In this document: positions 19,120-28,206 of the stretch, piece after piece
Layout: each line of letters begins with the position of its first letter
How positions within the stretch are numbered: the stretch's first letter is position 1
The notes under the pieces: generated by a model
The model's input: the letters and a program-made list of their open reading frames with translations, nothing else
Told to the model about the DNA's origin: nothing
Databases searched by the model: none
Program-made: the position numbers and the translations under genes
NCBI GenBank assembly: GCA_024742415.1
Contig: JANSYN010000005.1
Span: 248,001-312,000, forward strand
Reading direction: 5' to 3'
DNA length: 64,000 bases
Source: Gammaproteobacteria bacterium
GTDB taxonomy: Bacteria > Pseudomonadota > Gammaproteobacteria > Pseudomonadales > Halieaceae

Positions 19120-21360
19120 CTATTGCGTCAGCTGCTGATAAAGCTGTTGATAGTTCGGATTGCCCGGCGACAGCTTGATCAGTTGCTGTACGTAGCCGCG
19201 TGCGCGGTCGCGCTGGCCTTGCGCGGCGCTGTAGTTGGCCAGTGCCAGTAGTACTTCCTGGTTGTTCGGCGATGCGCGCAGTAATGCCTGCAGCTGTTCG
19301 ATCGCTTTACCGGGCTGCCCCAGATCATGCAGGGCAATGGCGTAAACAAAGCGATGACGCGTGCCGGTCGTTTCCACGGCGGCAGCGCGCCGCAGGTACT
19401 CCAGTGCCAATGTCTCGTCACCGCTGCGTGTTTCGAGCAGCCCCAGCGCATGCAGGGCCGCGCCGTTGTCCGGTGCAACCTGCAGAGCCTTTTTCAAAAG
19501 GCCCCGTGCTTCATCTTCGCGCTCCTCGCGGCGTAGCAGGTCGGCGAGATTGAGATAGGCAGGAATAAGCTGGTAATTGAGAGCGATGGCGTCGCGGTAG
19601 GCTTTTTCAGCACCCACCGGGTTGCCGCGCGCGAGGCGGAAGATACCCAACTGCATGAGTACGCTGGGCATGTCTGCATGCATACCCATGATGCGCTCGT
19701 ACTCAGCAAACAGGGCAGCTAACTGATTCGCCTGTGCAGGAGCGATCTGCTCCAGGGGTACCGGGGCCAGGGCAACCGCAACTTCCAGGCGCACTGCGGT
19801 AATTGGGTCATCCAGCAACGGCGTTAATAATTGCAGGCGCTGCGGCGGCGGCAGAAACGCGAGTGAGCGTACAGTGCTGGTGCGGATCAACGGGTCGTCG
19901 TCATACAGGATTGTCGCGACGGTTTGCATGGCGTCGCGCCCGCCAACGCGCCCCAGCGCCTCCATGGCGGTCGCCCGCCAGATAGGCGGGCTGTTGGTAT
20001 CCGCGGCAATTTCAGCCAGTTTTGGAATGGCGCGATCGTCTCCGGATTCGAAACTGTGAAAAGCGCGCGCCGGATGCGTTGCTGTGTCGCGAAAGCGCAC
20101 ACCCCACTCGCGCAGTGCCGCCAGCGACCAGTTCGCGTCTTCTTCCTGATGACATTGATTACAGGCGTTGGGTACGCCAATAACCATGCTCAGGTCAGGG
20201 CGCGGCACGCGCATGCTGTGGTCGCGCCGCGGATCGACACCCATGTAGGTGGTTTCGGGCATGTGACAATTGGCGCACAGTGCGCCGCTGCTGGTTACAG
20301 GGTGATGGTGGTGTGCAGGTGTATCGTAGGTTGCCGGTGCATGGCACTGGCTGCAGACGGCGTTGTCGGGCAGCCGCAGTTGCATGCTGTGCGGCTCATG
20401 GCAATTGCTGCATACCACGCCGGCCATGTGCATCTTGCTTTGTACGAAAGAACCGTAAACGTACACTTCATCGAGAATCTGACCGTCCGGGTGATACAGC
20501 GGTGTTTGCGGCAGGGACAAACGATGCGTGTCCAGCAAGTCCGCTCCGTAGTGGTAATCGCCCAGGGTGCCGCGTCTGGAATGACAGCGCGCGCAGTTGT
20601 CGATCTGTGCGTCGGAGTCAAGCGGCTGTGTGCGCCTGGCAATCGGGTCATCGCCCTGGAATGCCCAGCTGCCGCGTTGGCTGAGGTCGGTGGGAAAGCC
20701 ACCATTGGCGGCACCATCAAGTTTGTCGGCTGTCACCAGCTCGATGTGTTGCTCACCGGGACCGTGGCAGGATTCACACCCTACATCGATTTCGTCGAAG
20801 GTGGTTGTGAATGATGCGGTGATCGCGTTGTAGTTTTTGACAACGTTGGTGCTGTGACATTCGGCGCAGCGCGTATTCCAGTTGTGATAGGGGCCGGTCC
20901 AGTGCAGCGGGTCGTCGGCGACGATGTTTTCTTCCGGGTAAAGGTGGTACCAGCGTTGCCCGCCCGCAGCTTTTGGCCGCGCATCCCAGGCGATGTTCAG
21001 TGCCTGCAGTCGACCGCGTGAGAGCGGCAGCAAATACTGCTGTAAGGGGTAAACGCCAAATACATAGGCGACTTCGAAATTTTCCAGCGCACCACTCTCG
21101 CCGTCTGTGCGCACCATAAACTTGTCGCCATCGCGATAGAACGTGCTGGTGATGCCGTTGTACACAAACCGGGCGTTGTTGAAGTCACCCAGAACGGTGT
21201 CTGCACTGGGCAGCTGCATCGCCAGATCATGATGCGAGCCTTGCCAGTTCTCGTACTCCTGACTGTGACAATCCCGACACGCCCCGGAGCCGACGAAAGC
21301 GGCGCTGGTGTTGGCTGTGGCTAGTGCAATGAGTACGGCGATAAAACGAAAGTAGTGCAC
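19120..21360 (-). CDS. Octaheme cytochrome c with HEAT and TPR repeats
   Basis: A large exported redox protein. Eight CxxCH heme sites are visible in order: CRDCH, CAECH, CESCH, CARCH, CSNCH, CSQCH, CANCH and CNQCH, all in the N-terminal 430 residues. They are followed by HEAT-like repeats (IWRATAMEALGRVGGRDA, LIRTSTVRSLAF) and then TPR repeats to the C-terminus. This fits multiheme cytochromes of the doubled-CXXCH/TPR class; the electron partner is unknown. I start at GTG 21360, which gives a good signal peptide (HYFRFIAVLIALATANTSA); an in-frame start at 21468 would add 36 non-signal residues. Convergent with the hydrolase. Confidence 0.9.
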   Translation of the reverse strand: MHYFRFIAVLIALATANTSAAFVGSGACRDCHSQEYENWQGSHHDLAMQLPSADTVLGDFNNARFVYNGITSTFYRDGDKFMVRTDGESGALENFEVAYVFGVYPLQQYLLPLSRGRLQALNIAWDARPKAAGGQRWYHLYPEENIVADDPLHWTGPYHNWNTRCAECHSTNVVKNYNAITASFTTTFDEIDVGCESCHGPGEQHIELVTADKLDGAANGGFPTDLSQRGSWAFQGDDPIARRTQPLDSDAQIDNCARCHSRRGTLGDYHYGADLLDTHRLSLPQTPLYHPDGQILDEVYVYGSFVQSKMHMAGVVCSNCHEPHSMQLRLPDNAVCSQCHAPATYDTPAHHHHPVTSSGALCANCHMPETTYMGVDPRRDHSMRVPRPDLSMVIGVPNACNQCHQEEDANWSLAALREWGVRFRDTATHPARAFHSFESGDDRAIPKLAEIAADTNSPPIWRATAMEALGRVGGRDAMQTVATILYDDDPLIRTSTVRSLAFLPPPQRLQLLTPLLDDPITAVRLEVAVALAPVPLEQIAPAQANQLAALFAEYERIMGMHADMPSVLMQLGIFRLARGNPVGAEKAYRDAIALNYQLIPAYLNLADLLRREEREDEARGLLKKALQVAPDNGAALHALGLLETRSGDETLALEYLRRAAAVETTGTRHRFVYAIALHDLGQPGKAIEQLQALLRASPNNQEVLLALANYSAAQGQRDRARGYVQQLIKLSPGNPNYQQLYQQLTQ

Positions 21361-21494
21361 GCGTGCAGCGACCTGGTCAACGAGCTGAAACTCTAAAGGC
21401 GTCACATTAACAGCCCGTTGCCAGTATGGACAGGGCCAGGGAAGCTTCCTAGAATTGTGCGCCCCCATTGCGGGCGCAACAGTGGACGTCAGGC

Positions 21495-22202
21495 ATGAAA
21501 CTGGGAATTTTAAAAACCGATGCGGTGCGCCCGGAGTTGGTCGGGCAGTACGGCGAGTATCCGGACATGTTTGTTCGGCTTTTGTCGGAGGCCGGCGCCG
21601 ATCTTGAGTTCATGGTCTACGACGTGGAGTGCGGTGAGTATCCACAGCACATCGATGAAGCGGATGCGTACCTGATCACCGGCAGCAAATCCAGCGTGTA
21701 CGACGACAAACCGTGGATTCATACCTTGATGGCGTTCGTGCGCGAGTTGCACAGCCAGCGTAAGAAGCTCATCGGGATTTGCTTTGGCCACCAGTTGGTC
21801 GCCCAGGCACTGGGTGGCAAAACCGAAAAGTCGCCCAAGGGCTGGGGGGTGGGAATTCACACCCACCACTTCAGCTGTAAACCAGCATGGCACGATGGCG
21901 GTGCCGAGGAATTACAGATCATGGTGAGCCACCAGGACCAGGTCGTCCAGCCGGCTACCGGGGCGCAGGTGCTTGCCGGCAGCGCTTTTTGCGAAAACGC
22001 GGTGACCCAGCTGGATGACCATATCCTCACCTTCCAGGGGCACCCGGAGTTTGTGGAAAGCTACGCCCGTGCCCTGCTCGAATTCCGGCGTGATGTATTG
22101 GGTGATGCCGCGTATCACGGTGCGATGGCCTCGCTTGCAGGTGAGCAGGGTAGTCAGAGCCAGCGGGTTGCCGGCTGGATTCGGGCGTTTCTTGCCGCCT
22201 GA
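21495..22202 (+). CDS. Glutamine amidotransferase class I
   Basis: A 235-residue stand-alone class I amidotransferase with nucleophile Cys96 in GICFGHQLVAQALGG and FQGHPEF supplying the catalytic His. Stand-alone members of this GMP-synthase-like group often act as amidotransferases or gamma-glutamyl hydrolases for small metabolites; the substrate cannot be told from sequence. ATG 21495 gives the normal N-terminus (KLGILKTDAV). Divergent from the octaheme cytochrome gene. Confidence 0.92.
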   Translation: MKLGILKTDAVRPELVGQYGEYPDMFVRLLSEAGADLEFMVYDVECGEYPQHIDEADAYLITGSKSSVYDDKPWIHTLMAFVRELHSQRKKLIGICFGHQLVAQALGGKTEKSPKGWGVGIHTHHFSCKPAWHDGGAEELQIMVSHQDQVVQPATGAQVLAGSAFCENAVTQLDDHILTFQGHPEFVESYARALLEFRRDVLGDAAYHGAMASLAGEQGSQSQRVAGWIRAFLAA

Positions 22203-22357
22203 CGACAGCCGGTCGAGGCGCGTGTCCGATTCACTGATAGCGCTTTGCGTCCGTATCTGCGCGGGAACACAGTGGGGGTGTTAGCATCGCACGTTGCATG
22301 TCGCGCAGGCTGTGCCAGAATCAGGGTTAACCCCCAGCGACCAGGCAGGAGTCACCC

Positions 22358-22606
22358 ATGGCAATAGGAAAAGTCTTGCGCGCCAGCGTGCCCGGCGTTC
22401 TGCTCAGCTGGGGCGCCAAGCTGCGCTTTCCGTACCTGTTTTTGCTCACCGCAACAGTGTTCGTGGCAGACCTGTTCATCCCCGACGTCATTCCCTTCGC
22501 CGATGAAATTGTGATTGGCCTGGTGACCTTGCTGCTGGCCAGCCTGAAGAAAAAGCCAGTGGCCGCGCACAGCGCCGCGGACCCGGACGACATCAACGCG
22601 CGCTAG
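22358..22606 (+). CDS. Small membrane protein, DUF6116-like
   Basis: An 82-residue protein with two hydrophobic segments (YLFLLTATVFVADLFI and EIVIGLVTLLLASL) and a basic C-terminal half, resembling the DUF6116 family. AGGAG precedes ATG 22358 at good spacing. Function unknown. Confidence 0.82.
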   Translation: MAIGKVLRASVPGVLLSWGAKLRFPYLFLLTATVFVADLFIPDVIPFADEIVIGLVTLLLASLKKKPVAAHSAADPDDINAR

Positions 22607-22646
22607 GCGCGACTATCGTTTTGCTGGCCACCCGGGGTACCCGCCA

Positions 22647-23087
22647 TTACCAGGTGCCCGTGTTTTCCATCGATAACCAGGGCTCCTGTGGCGGCAGCGC
22701 GTCGCCTGCCTGTAGCAGTTCGATGGAGATGCCGTCAGGAGAGCGGACAAACGCCATGTGGCCATCGCGCGGGGGGCGGTTGATGACGACGCCCTTATCC
22801 ATGAGGCGCTGGCACAGTGCATAGATATCATCCACGCGATACGCCAGGTGGCCGAAGTTGCGACCGCCATCGTATTCCTGCGCATCCCAGTTCCAGGTAA
22901 TTTCGACTAACGGGCTCTTGCCTTCCCTGGCCTGCTCAACATCGCCCGGTGCAGCGAGGAAGACCAGCGTGAAGCGGCCCGCTTCGTTGGCATAGCGCTG
23001 CACCTCAACCAGGCCCAGTTTGTCGCAGTAAAAATCGAGTGTTTCATCGAGGTCGCGTGCGCGAACCATAGTGTGCAGGTATTTCAT
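22647..23087 (-). CDS. gloA: Lactoylglutathione lyase (glyoxalase I)
   Basis: GloA isomerises the methylglyoxal-glutathione hemithioacetal to S-lactoylglutathione. The 146-residue VOC-fold protein has the metal-ligand His at residue 5 (MKYLHTMVR), the LDFYCDKLGL signature, LVEITWNWD, the FGHLAYRVDD His and GISIELLQ with the final Glu ligand. ATG 23087 has a perfect AGGAGG site. Upstream codons are not family-like and were excluded. Confidence 0.94.
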   Translation of the reverse strand: MKYLHTMVRARDLDETLDFYCDKLGLVEVQRYANEAGRFTLVFLAAPGDVEQAREGKSPLVEITWNWDAQEYDGGRNFGHLAYRVDDIYALCQRLMDKGVVINRPPRDGHMAFVRSPDGISIELLQAGDALPPQEPWLSMENTGTW

Positions 23088-23277
23088 GGGGTACCTCCTG
23101 AGTTTGGGGTAGGCCTGGCGCCGATGTCTTTTGCTGCGCCGCGTTGTGGGGGCGCGGAAGTTACGGTTGCGCCCCGATGGCATCTTTATCGCGCGCTGGT
23201 GCCAGTGACAGCAAAAGACAGTGCGGCATCACTGGCCGGTGGTTCGCGTCAGTGCCCTGTAGCGCCTGGCCCCGGTG

Positions 23278-24321
23278 CTAACTCAACAGGTGAGAAACAA
23301 ATTCTTCAACCAGTGCGGCGGCGCTCCATGACAATAGCGGTACCAGCAGGTAGACCGCAAGTCGAAGGCGGGTATGCTGCCCCGCAGGCCACTCCGGTAT
23401 GGCCTGGATCTGGCTGCGAGTACTGAGTATGGCGGCAACGCGCTCGGGATTGTGGCCGGCGAGTGATCCCGCACTATTGGCGGAGGGCAGCAGTAGCGTG
23501 AGCTCTTCGCTCAGGCGATCCTTTTTGCTGTGGATGTGCTCGCGCACACCCACTTGTGGAAAGATGAACACACCGACGGACAGGCAGATATAGCCGGCGA
23601 CCATCAGCATGCCGACGATGAGGGTGGAGTCACCCCACTGGATGCCCACAAACGTACTGATGAGCACCAGGCTGATCGCCCACAGGGTCATCAAGCCCAC
23701 GGTAGCGCCTGCCAGGTGCAGGCCGTAGCGTGAGAACGCGGCGAGTTTGTCGATGCGCAGCAGGTCCACATCGATGTAGTTCTTACCGAGCTTGCGCATG
23801 GCATTGGCATCGGCGATAACCAGTGATGCTGCAGACAAGCCAAGGCCCCAGGTCAGCCAGGCAGCCAGCACGGTCCATAGTTCGCCCAGCGCGAGGTCCG
23901 GATTGCTGATCCATAAACTGAAACGACTGAACTGCGCTTCCTGCATGACAAAGGTAATCAGGGCGCCAAGCGGCAGTGTCCAGGCAAGTCGTGGCAGTCG
24001 ATGGCTGCTAAAGCGCGCCTGGTGGGCTAACAGTTGTTCTGGGTCCAGACTCAGCAGGGGAGTGATTTCATCGAGGCAGCGTCGCCCGTTGCGCCGCAGT
24101 CGCGGCACGATGGCGATGTAGTAGCCCACTTGCAGGAAGAGCAGCATGACAAAGACGCCATCGATATGCGCGGTGTTGGAGGCACCGCCCAGGGGCGCGG
24201 CAATGGACTCCAGCACAAACCAGAAGGCAGTACCCAGCAGGGCCAGCAGTGCAGCACTGACCAGGGGAGATTGCAGTAACGAGCGGTGTGGCAAGTCAGA
24301 AGGTGTGGTCACGGAATCCAT
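23278..24321 (-). CDS. Multi-pass membrane protein of unknown function
   Basis: A 347-residue protein with about seven hydrophobic segments, including LVSAALLALLGTAFWFVL, GVFVMLLFLQVGYYIAIV, WTVLAAWLTWGLGLSAAS and MLMVAGYICLSVGVFIF, plus a C-terminal anchor. A soluble loop of about 60 residues (HIHSKKDRLSEEL onward) precedes the last segment. I do not recognise a family or catalytic motif. It is a single gene with neighbours on the same strand 87 bp downstream of the flavoprotein gene's stop. Confidence 0.75.
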   Translation of the reverse strand: MDSVTTPSDLPHRSLLQSPLVSAALLALLGTAFWFVLESIAAPLGGASNTAHIDGVFVMLLFLQVGYYIAIVPRLRRNGRRCLDEITPLLSLDPEQLLAHQARFSSHRLPRLAWTLPLGALITFVMQEAQFSRFSLWISNPDLALGELWTVLAAWLTWGLGLSAASLVIADANAMRKLGKNYIDVDLLRIDKLAAFSRYGLHLAGATVGLMTLWAISLVLISTFVGIQWGDSTLIVGMLMVAGYICLSVGVFIFPQVGVREHIHSKKDRLSEELTLLLPSANSAGSLAGHNPERVAAILSTRSQIQAIPEWPAGQHTRLRLAVYLLVPLLSWSAAALVEEFVSHLLS

Positions 24322-24408
24322 GTTCTACTCAAACATGCCGAATCGGGTGTCGGCACCATGCGCTATCTTAGCACCCACCTGCCCGGTGGTGTCACGGCGC
24401 CAGCGCGC

Positions 24409-25890
24409 TTAATGACCGGCCGCTTGTCGGCCGGCCAGCCTGCCTGAGAACGTGGCGTCGCCCACGGACATGCCACTGGAATAGCCTTCAGCTCTGCGCA
24501 CGACACCACAGGCGGTTCTTCCTGCCGCGTACAGGCCAGGTATGGTGTGTCCGTCGCTGGTGATCACCTCGCCGGTGGGTAGAGTGTCCAGCCCGCCCAG
24601 CGTGAAGTAGGGTACGAAGGCGCCGCGTCCAGGGGTGATGTCCAGTGCCACCAGTGGCGGCTCCAGAACTTCCAGCCACTCGGCCGCCTTGTGGTACTGG
24701 GTATCTTCACCCTGCGCTGCATCCTCGTTGTACAGCTTGATGGTCTGCTGCAGCGTGCCGGTGCGCAGCCCAAGTTCTGCTTCCAGCTCTGCGACGCTTT
24801 CGCCCGTCCCCGCGATGCTCGCGCCGAGAAAGTTCATCTTTTCATAATCGCCGTATTGCTCAACGGTCAGTATGAAAAACAGTCGGTCAGATTCCTGGCG
24901 CAGGGCGATATCACCAAGTCGCCCGTGATAGACGTCTTCGTTGATAAAGCGCTGGCCCTTGTCGTTGATGACGATACCGCCGGTCATTGTGGCCGGTGGA
25001 TAGTAGGGCAGGCTGATGAACCCCTCGTGCATGTTGACCGCTGCCGCGCCGACCGCCATGCCCATCTGTATGCCACTGCCGGTATCGCCCGGGTTGCCGA
25101 TGGCCTGTGTGCCGCGACTGAGCTTGGGGGCATATTTCTTGAGCATGTCCTCGTTCATCACAAAACCACCCGCACACAGGATCACGCCCTTGCGCGCACG
25201 CACGTTCAGCTCCTGCTGATTCTGGCGCACAACCAGGCCCACGACATGGCCGTTGTCGTCCACAATGAGGGTGAGCGCGCGGGTTTCGTACTCCACGGCA
25301 ATGTTCTCGCGTTTTTCCACGTTCTCGGTCACGATTTTCATAAAGAGTGGGCCGCCGTTGTCACCCTCGATGTACAGGTTGTGTCCGCGCGGGCAGGGCT
25401 TGGCGTGCTGTACATAGGGGTAGGCTTTTTCCGAGCCCGTGTAGAGCAGACCGTCGTCGGTCAGGCACATGATGGCGCGCTCTTTGTGAAAGCTGTCCTT
25501 GAACGGCACGCCCAGGGTGTCAGACAGCCAGTTGAAGTGCTCTACGCTGTTTTCGCAGTAATTGCGAATTTTCGCCTCGTCTGCCTGCGGGCCAGCGGCC
25601 ATCATCATGTAGGTGAACATGTCTTCGGTATCGTCTTCAAACCCGCAGGCTTTCTGTACACGGGTGCCACCGCTGCCACCCATGTAAATCTCGGCGCTGG
25701 ACAACGCCGTAGAGCCACCGCTGGCACTGGCCAGTTCAAAGATGATGACCTGGGCACCGCTGTCAGCCGCCTCTATGGCGGCGCAGCCGCCGGCACCGCC
25801 AAAGCCCACAACGGCGATATCCGTTTCCCTGTCCCACTGGCTCACGTCGCGAGCATAGCGGGGCTTGGAGGGGACTGTTTTGTCGGACAT
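24409..25890 (-). CDS. FAD-dependent oxidoreductase, fumarate reductase/KstD type
   Basis: A 493-residue flavoprotein of the succinate dehydrogenase/fumarate reductase/3-ketosteroid dehydrogenase superfamily. It has the FAD dinucleotide motif VVGFGGAGGCAA (about residues 27-38), ASGGSTALSSAEIYMGGSGG, PGDTGSGIQMGMAVGA and the C-terminal FAD contact GLYAAGRTACGVV followed by GYSSGMSVGDATFSGR. Such proteins oxidise or reduce C-C double bonds; steroid-type substrates are common in this subgroup but not proven. ATG 25890 follows GAGG. The start rejects a 70-residue unlikely extension. Confidence 0.9.
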   Translation of the reverse strand: MSDKTVPSKPRYARDVSQWDRETDIAVVGFGGAGGCAAIEAADSGAQVIIFELASASGGSTALSSAEIYMGGSGGTRVQKACGFEDDTEDMFTYMMMAAGPQADEAKIRNYCENSVEHFNWLSDTLGVPFKDSFHKERAIMCLTDDGLLYTGSEKAYPYVQHAKPCPRGHNLYIEGDNGGPLFMKIVTENVEKRENIAVEYETRALTLIVDDNGHVVGLVVRQNQQELNVRARKGVILCAGGFVMNEDMLKKYAPKLSRGTQAIGNPGDTGSGIQMGMAVGAAAVNMHEGFISLPYYPPATMTGGIVINDKGQRFINEDVYHGRLGDIALRQESDRLFFILTVEQYGDYEKMNFLGASIAGTGESVAELEAELGLRTGTLQQTIKLYNEDAAQGEDTQYHKAAEWLEVLEPPLVALDITPGRGAFVPYFTLGGLDTLPTGEVITSDGHTIPGLYAAGRTACGVVRRAEGYSSGMSVGDATFSGRLAGRQAAGH

Positions 25891-26180
25891 AACGGGCCTC
25901 GTCGATTCACATTCAGGGGTAATACGTCGACTGTGGATTAAAGCCGTTTCCCCATTGGCTGACAACGACATGGGCTTAATATGTTGTACATGGTCTGCTT
26001 TTCCCGCCGGATGGGGGGAAGGGCTATCCTTGTTTAGCGTTGGCCACTTGCCGTGTGCGGCCTTTCCCCGGGCCTGGCGTGGGCTTGTCTCGACTTTCAC
26101 TGGTCTTTCGCGGCCAGCGCTGGGGCTTTACGCCCGCGCTGGGTTACAATTCGCCGCTTTTCCTGCGGGCAGAATGTTTT

Positions 26181-27086
26181 ATGTGGTTCAAGAATCTCCG
26201 GGCATATCGACTCACCAGCCCTTTCACGTTGTCTGCTGAAGAACTCGGCGACAAACTGGCCGCGCGGGTGTTTGAACCCTGCGCCAAATCACAGTCGCAA
26301 TCGATGGGCTGGGTGCCGCCACTGGGCGAACCGGCACAGGAACTGGTGCACGCGGCCGCGGGACGCTTCCTGCTCAAGCTCAAGCGCGAAGACAAACTGC
26401 TGCCTTCTACGGTGGTGCGCGAACAACTCGATGAAAAAGTTCAGGCCATCGAGGCGGAACAGGGGCGCAAGGTGTATCGTAAAGAGCGCCTGAACATGAA
26501 AGACGAGATCGTGCAGGATTGCCTGCCGCGCGCCTTCAGCCGCTCTTCACATACGTACGCCTATATCGATACACGGGCAAACTGGATTTTTGTGGATACG
26601 GTCAGTGCCGCGCGTGCAGAAGAGTTGCTCAATCTGCTGCGCGATGCCATCGGTACCTTTCCGGTGCTGCTGCCGCAGGTCAAGGATGCGCCAATGGTCA
26701 GTATGACCCATTGGCTGTTGCATCGCAGCGTGCCGGAGGACGTAGAGCTCGGCACCGAGTGCGAGCTGCGCGAGCCCGGCGAGGAGGGCGGCATTGTGCG
26801 CTGCCGTGGCGTTGATTTGTTGAGTGAAGAAGTAGAGACTCACTTGCACGCCGGTAAACAGGTCGCACGCCTGGCCATCAGTTGGGACGAGCGCGTTGCC
26901 CTGGTGCTGTCGGAAGACCTGTGCCTGCGTCGCCTCAAATTCGCCGAGGAGCTGATGAAAGAAAACGAGGATATTCCCGAGGCGGACCACGCCGCCCGAC
27001 TGGATGCAGACTTCGCCCTGATGTCTGACGCCGTCACCAGCCTGCAGGAGCGTGTGCTCGCGCTGTTCGGCGGCGAAACACAGTAG
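26181..27086 (+). CDS. rdgC: Recombination-associated protein RdgC
   Basis: RdgC is a ring-shaped nonspecific DNA-binding protein that limits RecA activity at replication forks. The 301-residue protein has the canonical N-terminus MWFKNLRAYRLT, the QSMGWVPPLG segment and the KREDKLLPSTVVREQL block. ATG 26181 is the family start; upstream in-frame codons are not conserved. The downstream selenouridine synthase gene begins within 10 bp. Confidence 0.96.
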   Translation: MWFKNLRAYRLTSPFTLSAEELGDKLAARVFEPCAKSQSQSMGWVPPLGEPAQELVHAAAGRFLLKLKREDKLLPSTVVREQLDEKVQAIEAEQGRKVYRKERLNMKDEIVQDCLPRAFSRSSHTYAYIDTRANWIFVDTVSAARAEELLNLLRDAIGTFPVLLPQVKDAPMVSMTHWLLHRSVPEDVELGTECELREPGEEGGIVRCRGVDLLSEEVETHLHAGKQVARLAISWDERVALVLSEDLCLRRLKFAEELMKENEDIPEADHAARLDADFALMSDAVTSLQERVLALFGGETQ

Positions 27087-27093
27087 CAACGCC

Positions 27094-28206
27094 GTGTCAG
27101 CGCGCAATGTCATAGGGGATTATCGCGCGCTGTTTCTGCAACATACCGCGATGATTGATTTGCGCGCCCCGGCAGAGTTTGCCCGCGGTGCGTTTCCCTC
27201 GGCATGCAGCCTGCCCCTGATGAGTGACGATGAACGCGCCAGCGTCGGTACCTGCTACAAGCAGCAGGGCCAGGACGCGGCGATTGCACTGGGCCATCGC
27301 TTGGTCGCCGGTGAACGCAAGGCGGCCAGGCTTGCGCGCTGGCAGGCATTCGCCGAGCGCTATCCGGCGGGGGCCCTGTACTGTTGGCGCGGCGGGCTGC
27401 GCTCGCAAACGGTGCAGCAGTGGTTGGCCGAGGTGGGCATTGACTATCCGCGGGTAGAGGGCGGATACAAAGCTATGCGGGGCTTTCTGCTACACAGCCT
27501 GCAGGACAACGTCGCGCACTTGCCCATTATCCTTGTGAGTGGCCGCACCGGCACTGGCAAGACGCGCGTCATCGAACGACTGGCCAGAGCGGTAGATCTT
27601 GAAGGGCTGGCCAACCATCGCGGCTCCAGTTTTGGCCAGTTGCCCAGCCCGCAACCGGCGCAGATCCAGTTTGAGAACAGCATCAGCATCGCCTTACTGC
27701 GCTTGCGTAATTCCAGCGACGCACCTGTACTGCTCGAAGATGAAGGCCGGCTGGTGGGCCGCCTGTCACTGCCGGAGCTGCTGCGCGCGAAGATGAAGCA
27801 TGCGCCGATGGTGATCGTCGATGAACCGCTGGCCAGTCGTGTGGATGTTGTATTGCAGGATTACGTGGTTGATCTGGGCAAACGCTATGTGCGTCTGCAC
27901 GGCGCGGCAGGCTTGCAGTTGCATGCGGAAAAGATGCTCGCTGACCTGGGTAACATCAGGAAGCGCCTGGGTGGTGATCGCTACGTGCGCGTGCACGCCA
28001 TGATGCAGGAGGCCTTCCGCCAACAGTTGGATAGCGGTGTTACCGAACTGCATCGCCAGTGGATTACCTTTCTACTGCAGCAGTACTATGACCCGATGTA
28101 TCACTACCAGCTCGAGCGGCGCGAGGGCAAACCGTTGTTTGCAGGCAGTCGCGCGGACGTACTGGCGTGGGCGAAGGCGCAGGAAAATCGTGCAACCGGT
28201 CGCTGA
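27094..28206 (+). CDS. mnmH: tRNA 2-selenouridine synthase
   Basis: MnmH (SelU/YbbB) replaces sulfur by selenium in the wobble 2-thiouridine of certain tRNAs using selenophosphate, through geranylation and selenation. The 370-residue protein has an N-terminal rhodanese domain with the active Cys97 in YCWRGGLRSQ and a C-terminal P-loop domain with GRTGTGKT at 150-157. GTG 27094 gives an N-terminus aligned with relatives; no strong ribosome site is visible, so coupling with rdgC (8 bp upstream) is possible. Its 3' end overlaps selD by 17 bp, supplying the selenium donor enzyme. Confidence 0.95.
   Translation: MSARNVIGDYRALFLQHTAMIDLRAPAEFARGAFPSACSLPLMSDDERASVGTCYKQQGQDAAIALGHRLVAGERKAARLARWQAFAERYPAGALYCWRGGLRSQTVQQWLAEVGIDYPRVEGGYKAMRGFLLHSLQDNVAHLPIILVSGRTGTGKTRVIERLARAVDLEGLANHRGSSFGQLPSPQPAQIQFENSISIALLRLRNSSDAPVLLEDEGRLVGRLSLPELLRAKMKHAPMVIVDEPLASRVDVVLQDYVVDLGKRYVRLHGAAGLQLHAEKMLADLGNIRKRLGGDRYVRVHAMMQEAFRQQLDSGVTELHRQWITFLLQQYYDPMYHYQLERREGKPLFAGSRADVLAWAKAQENRATGR

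Noticed and set aside
24691-25941. Long open frame on the plus strand within the flavoprotein gene
   Set aside because: It is antisense to a well-supported FAD oxidoreductase with conserved motifs; no ribosome site or family features.
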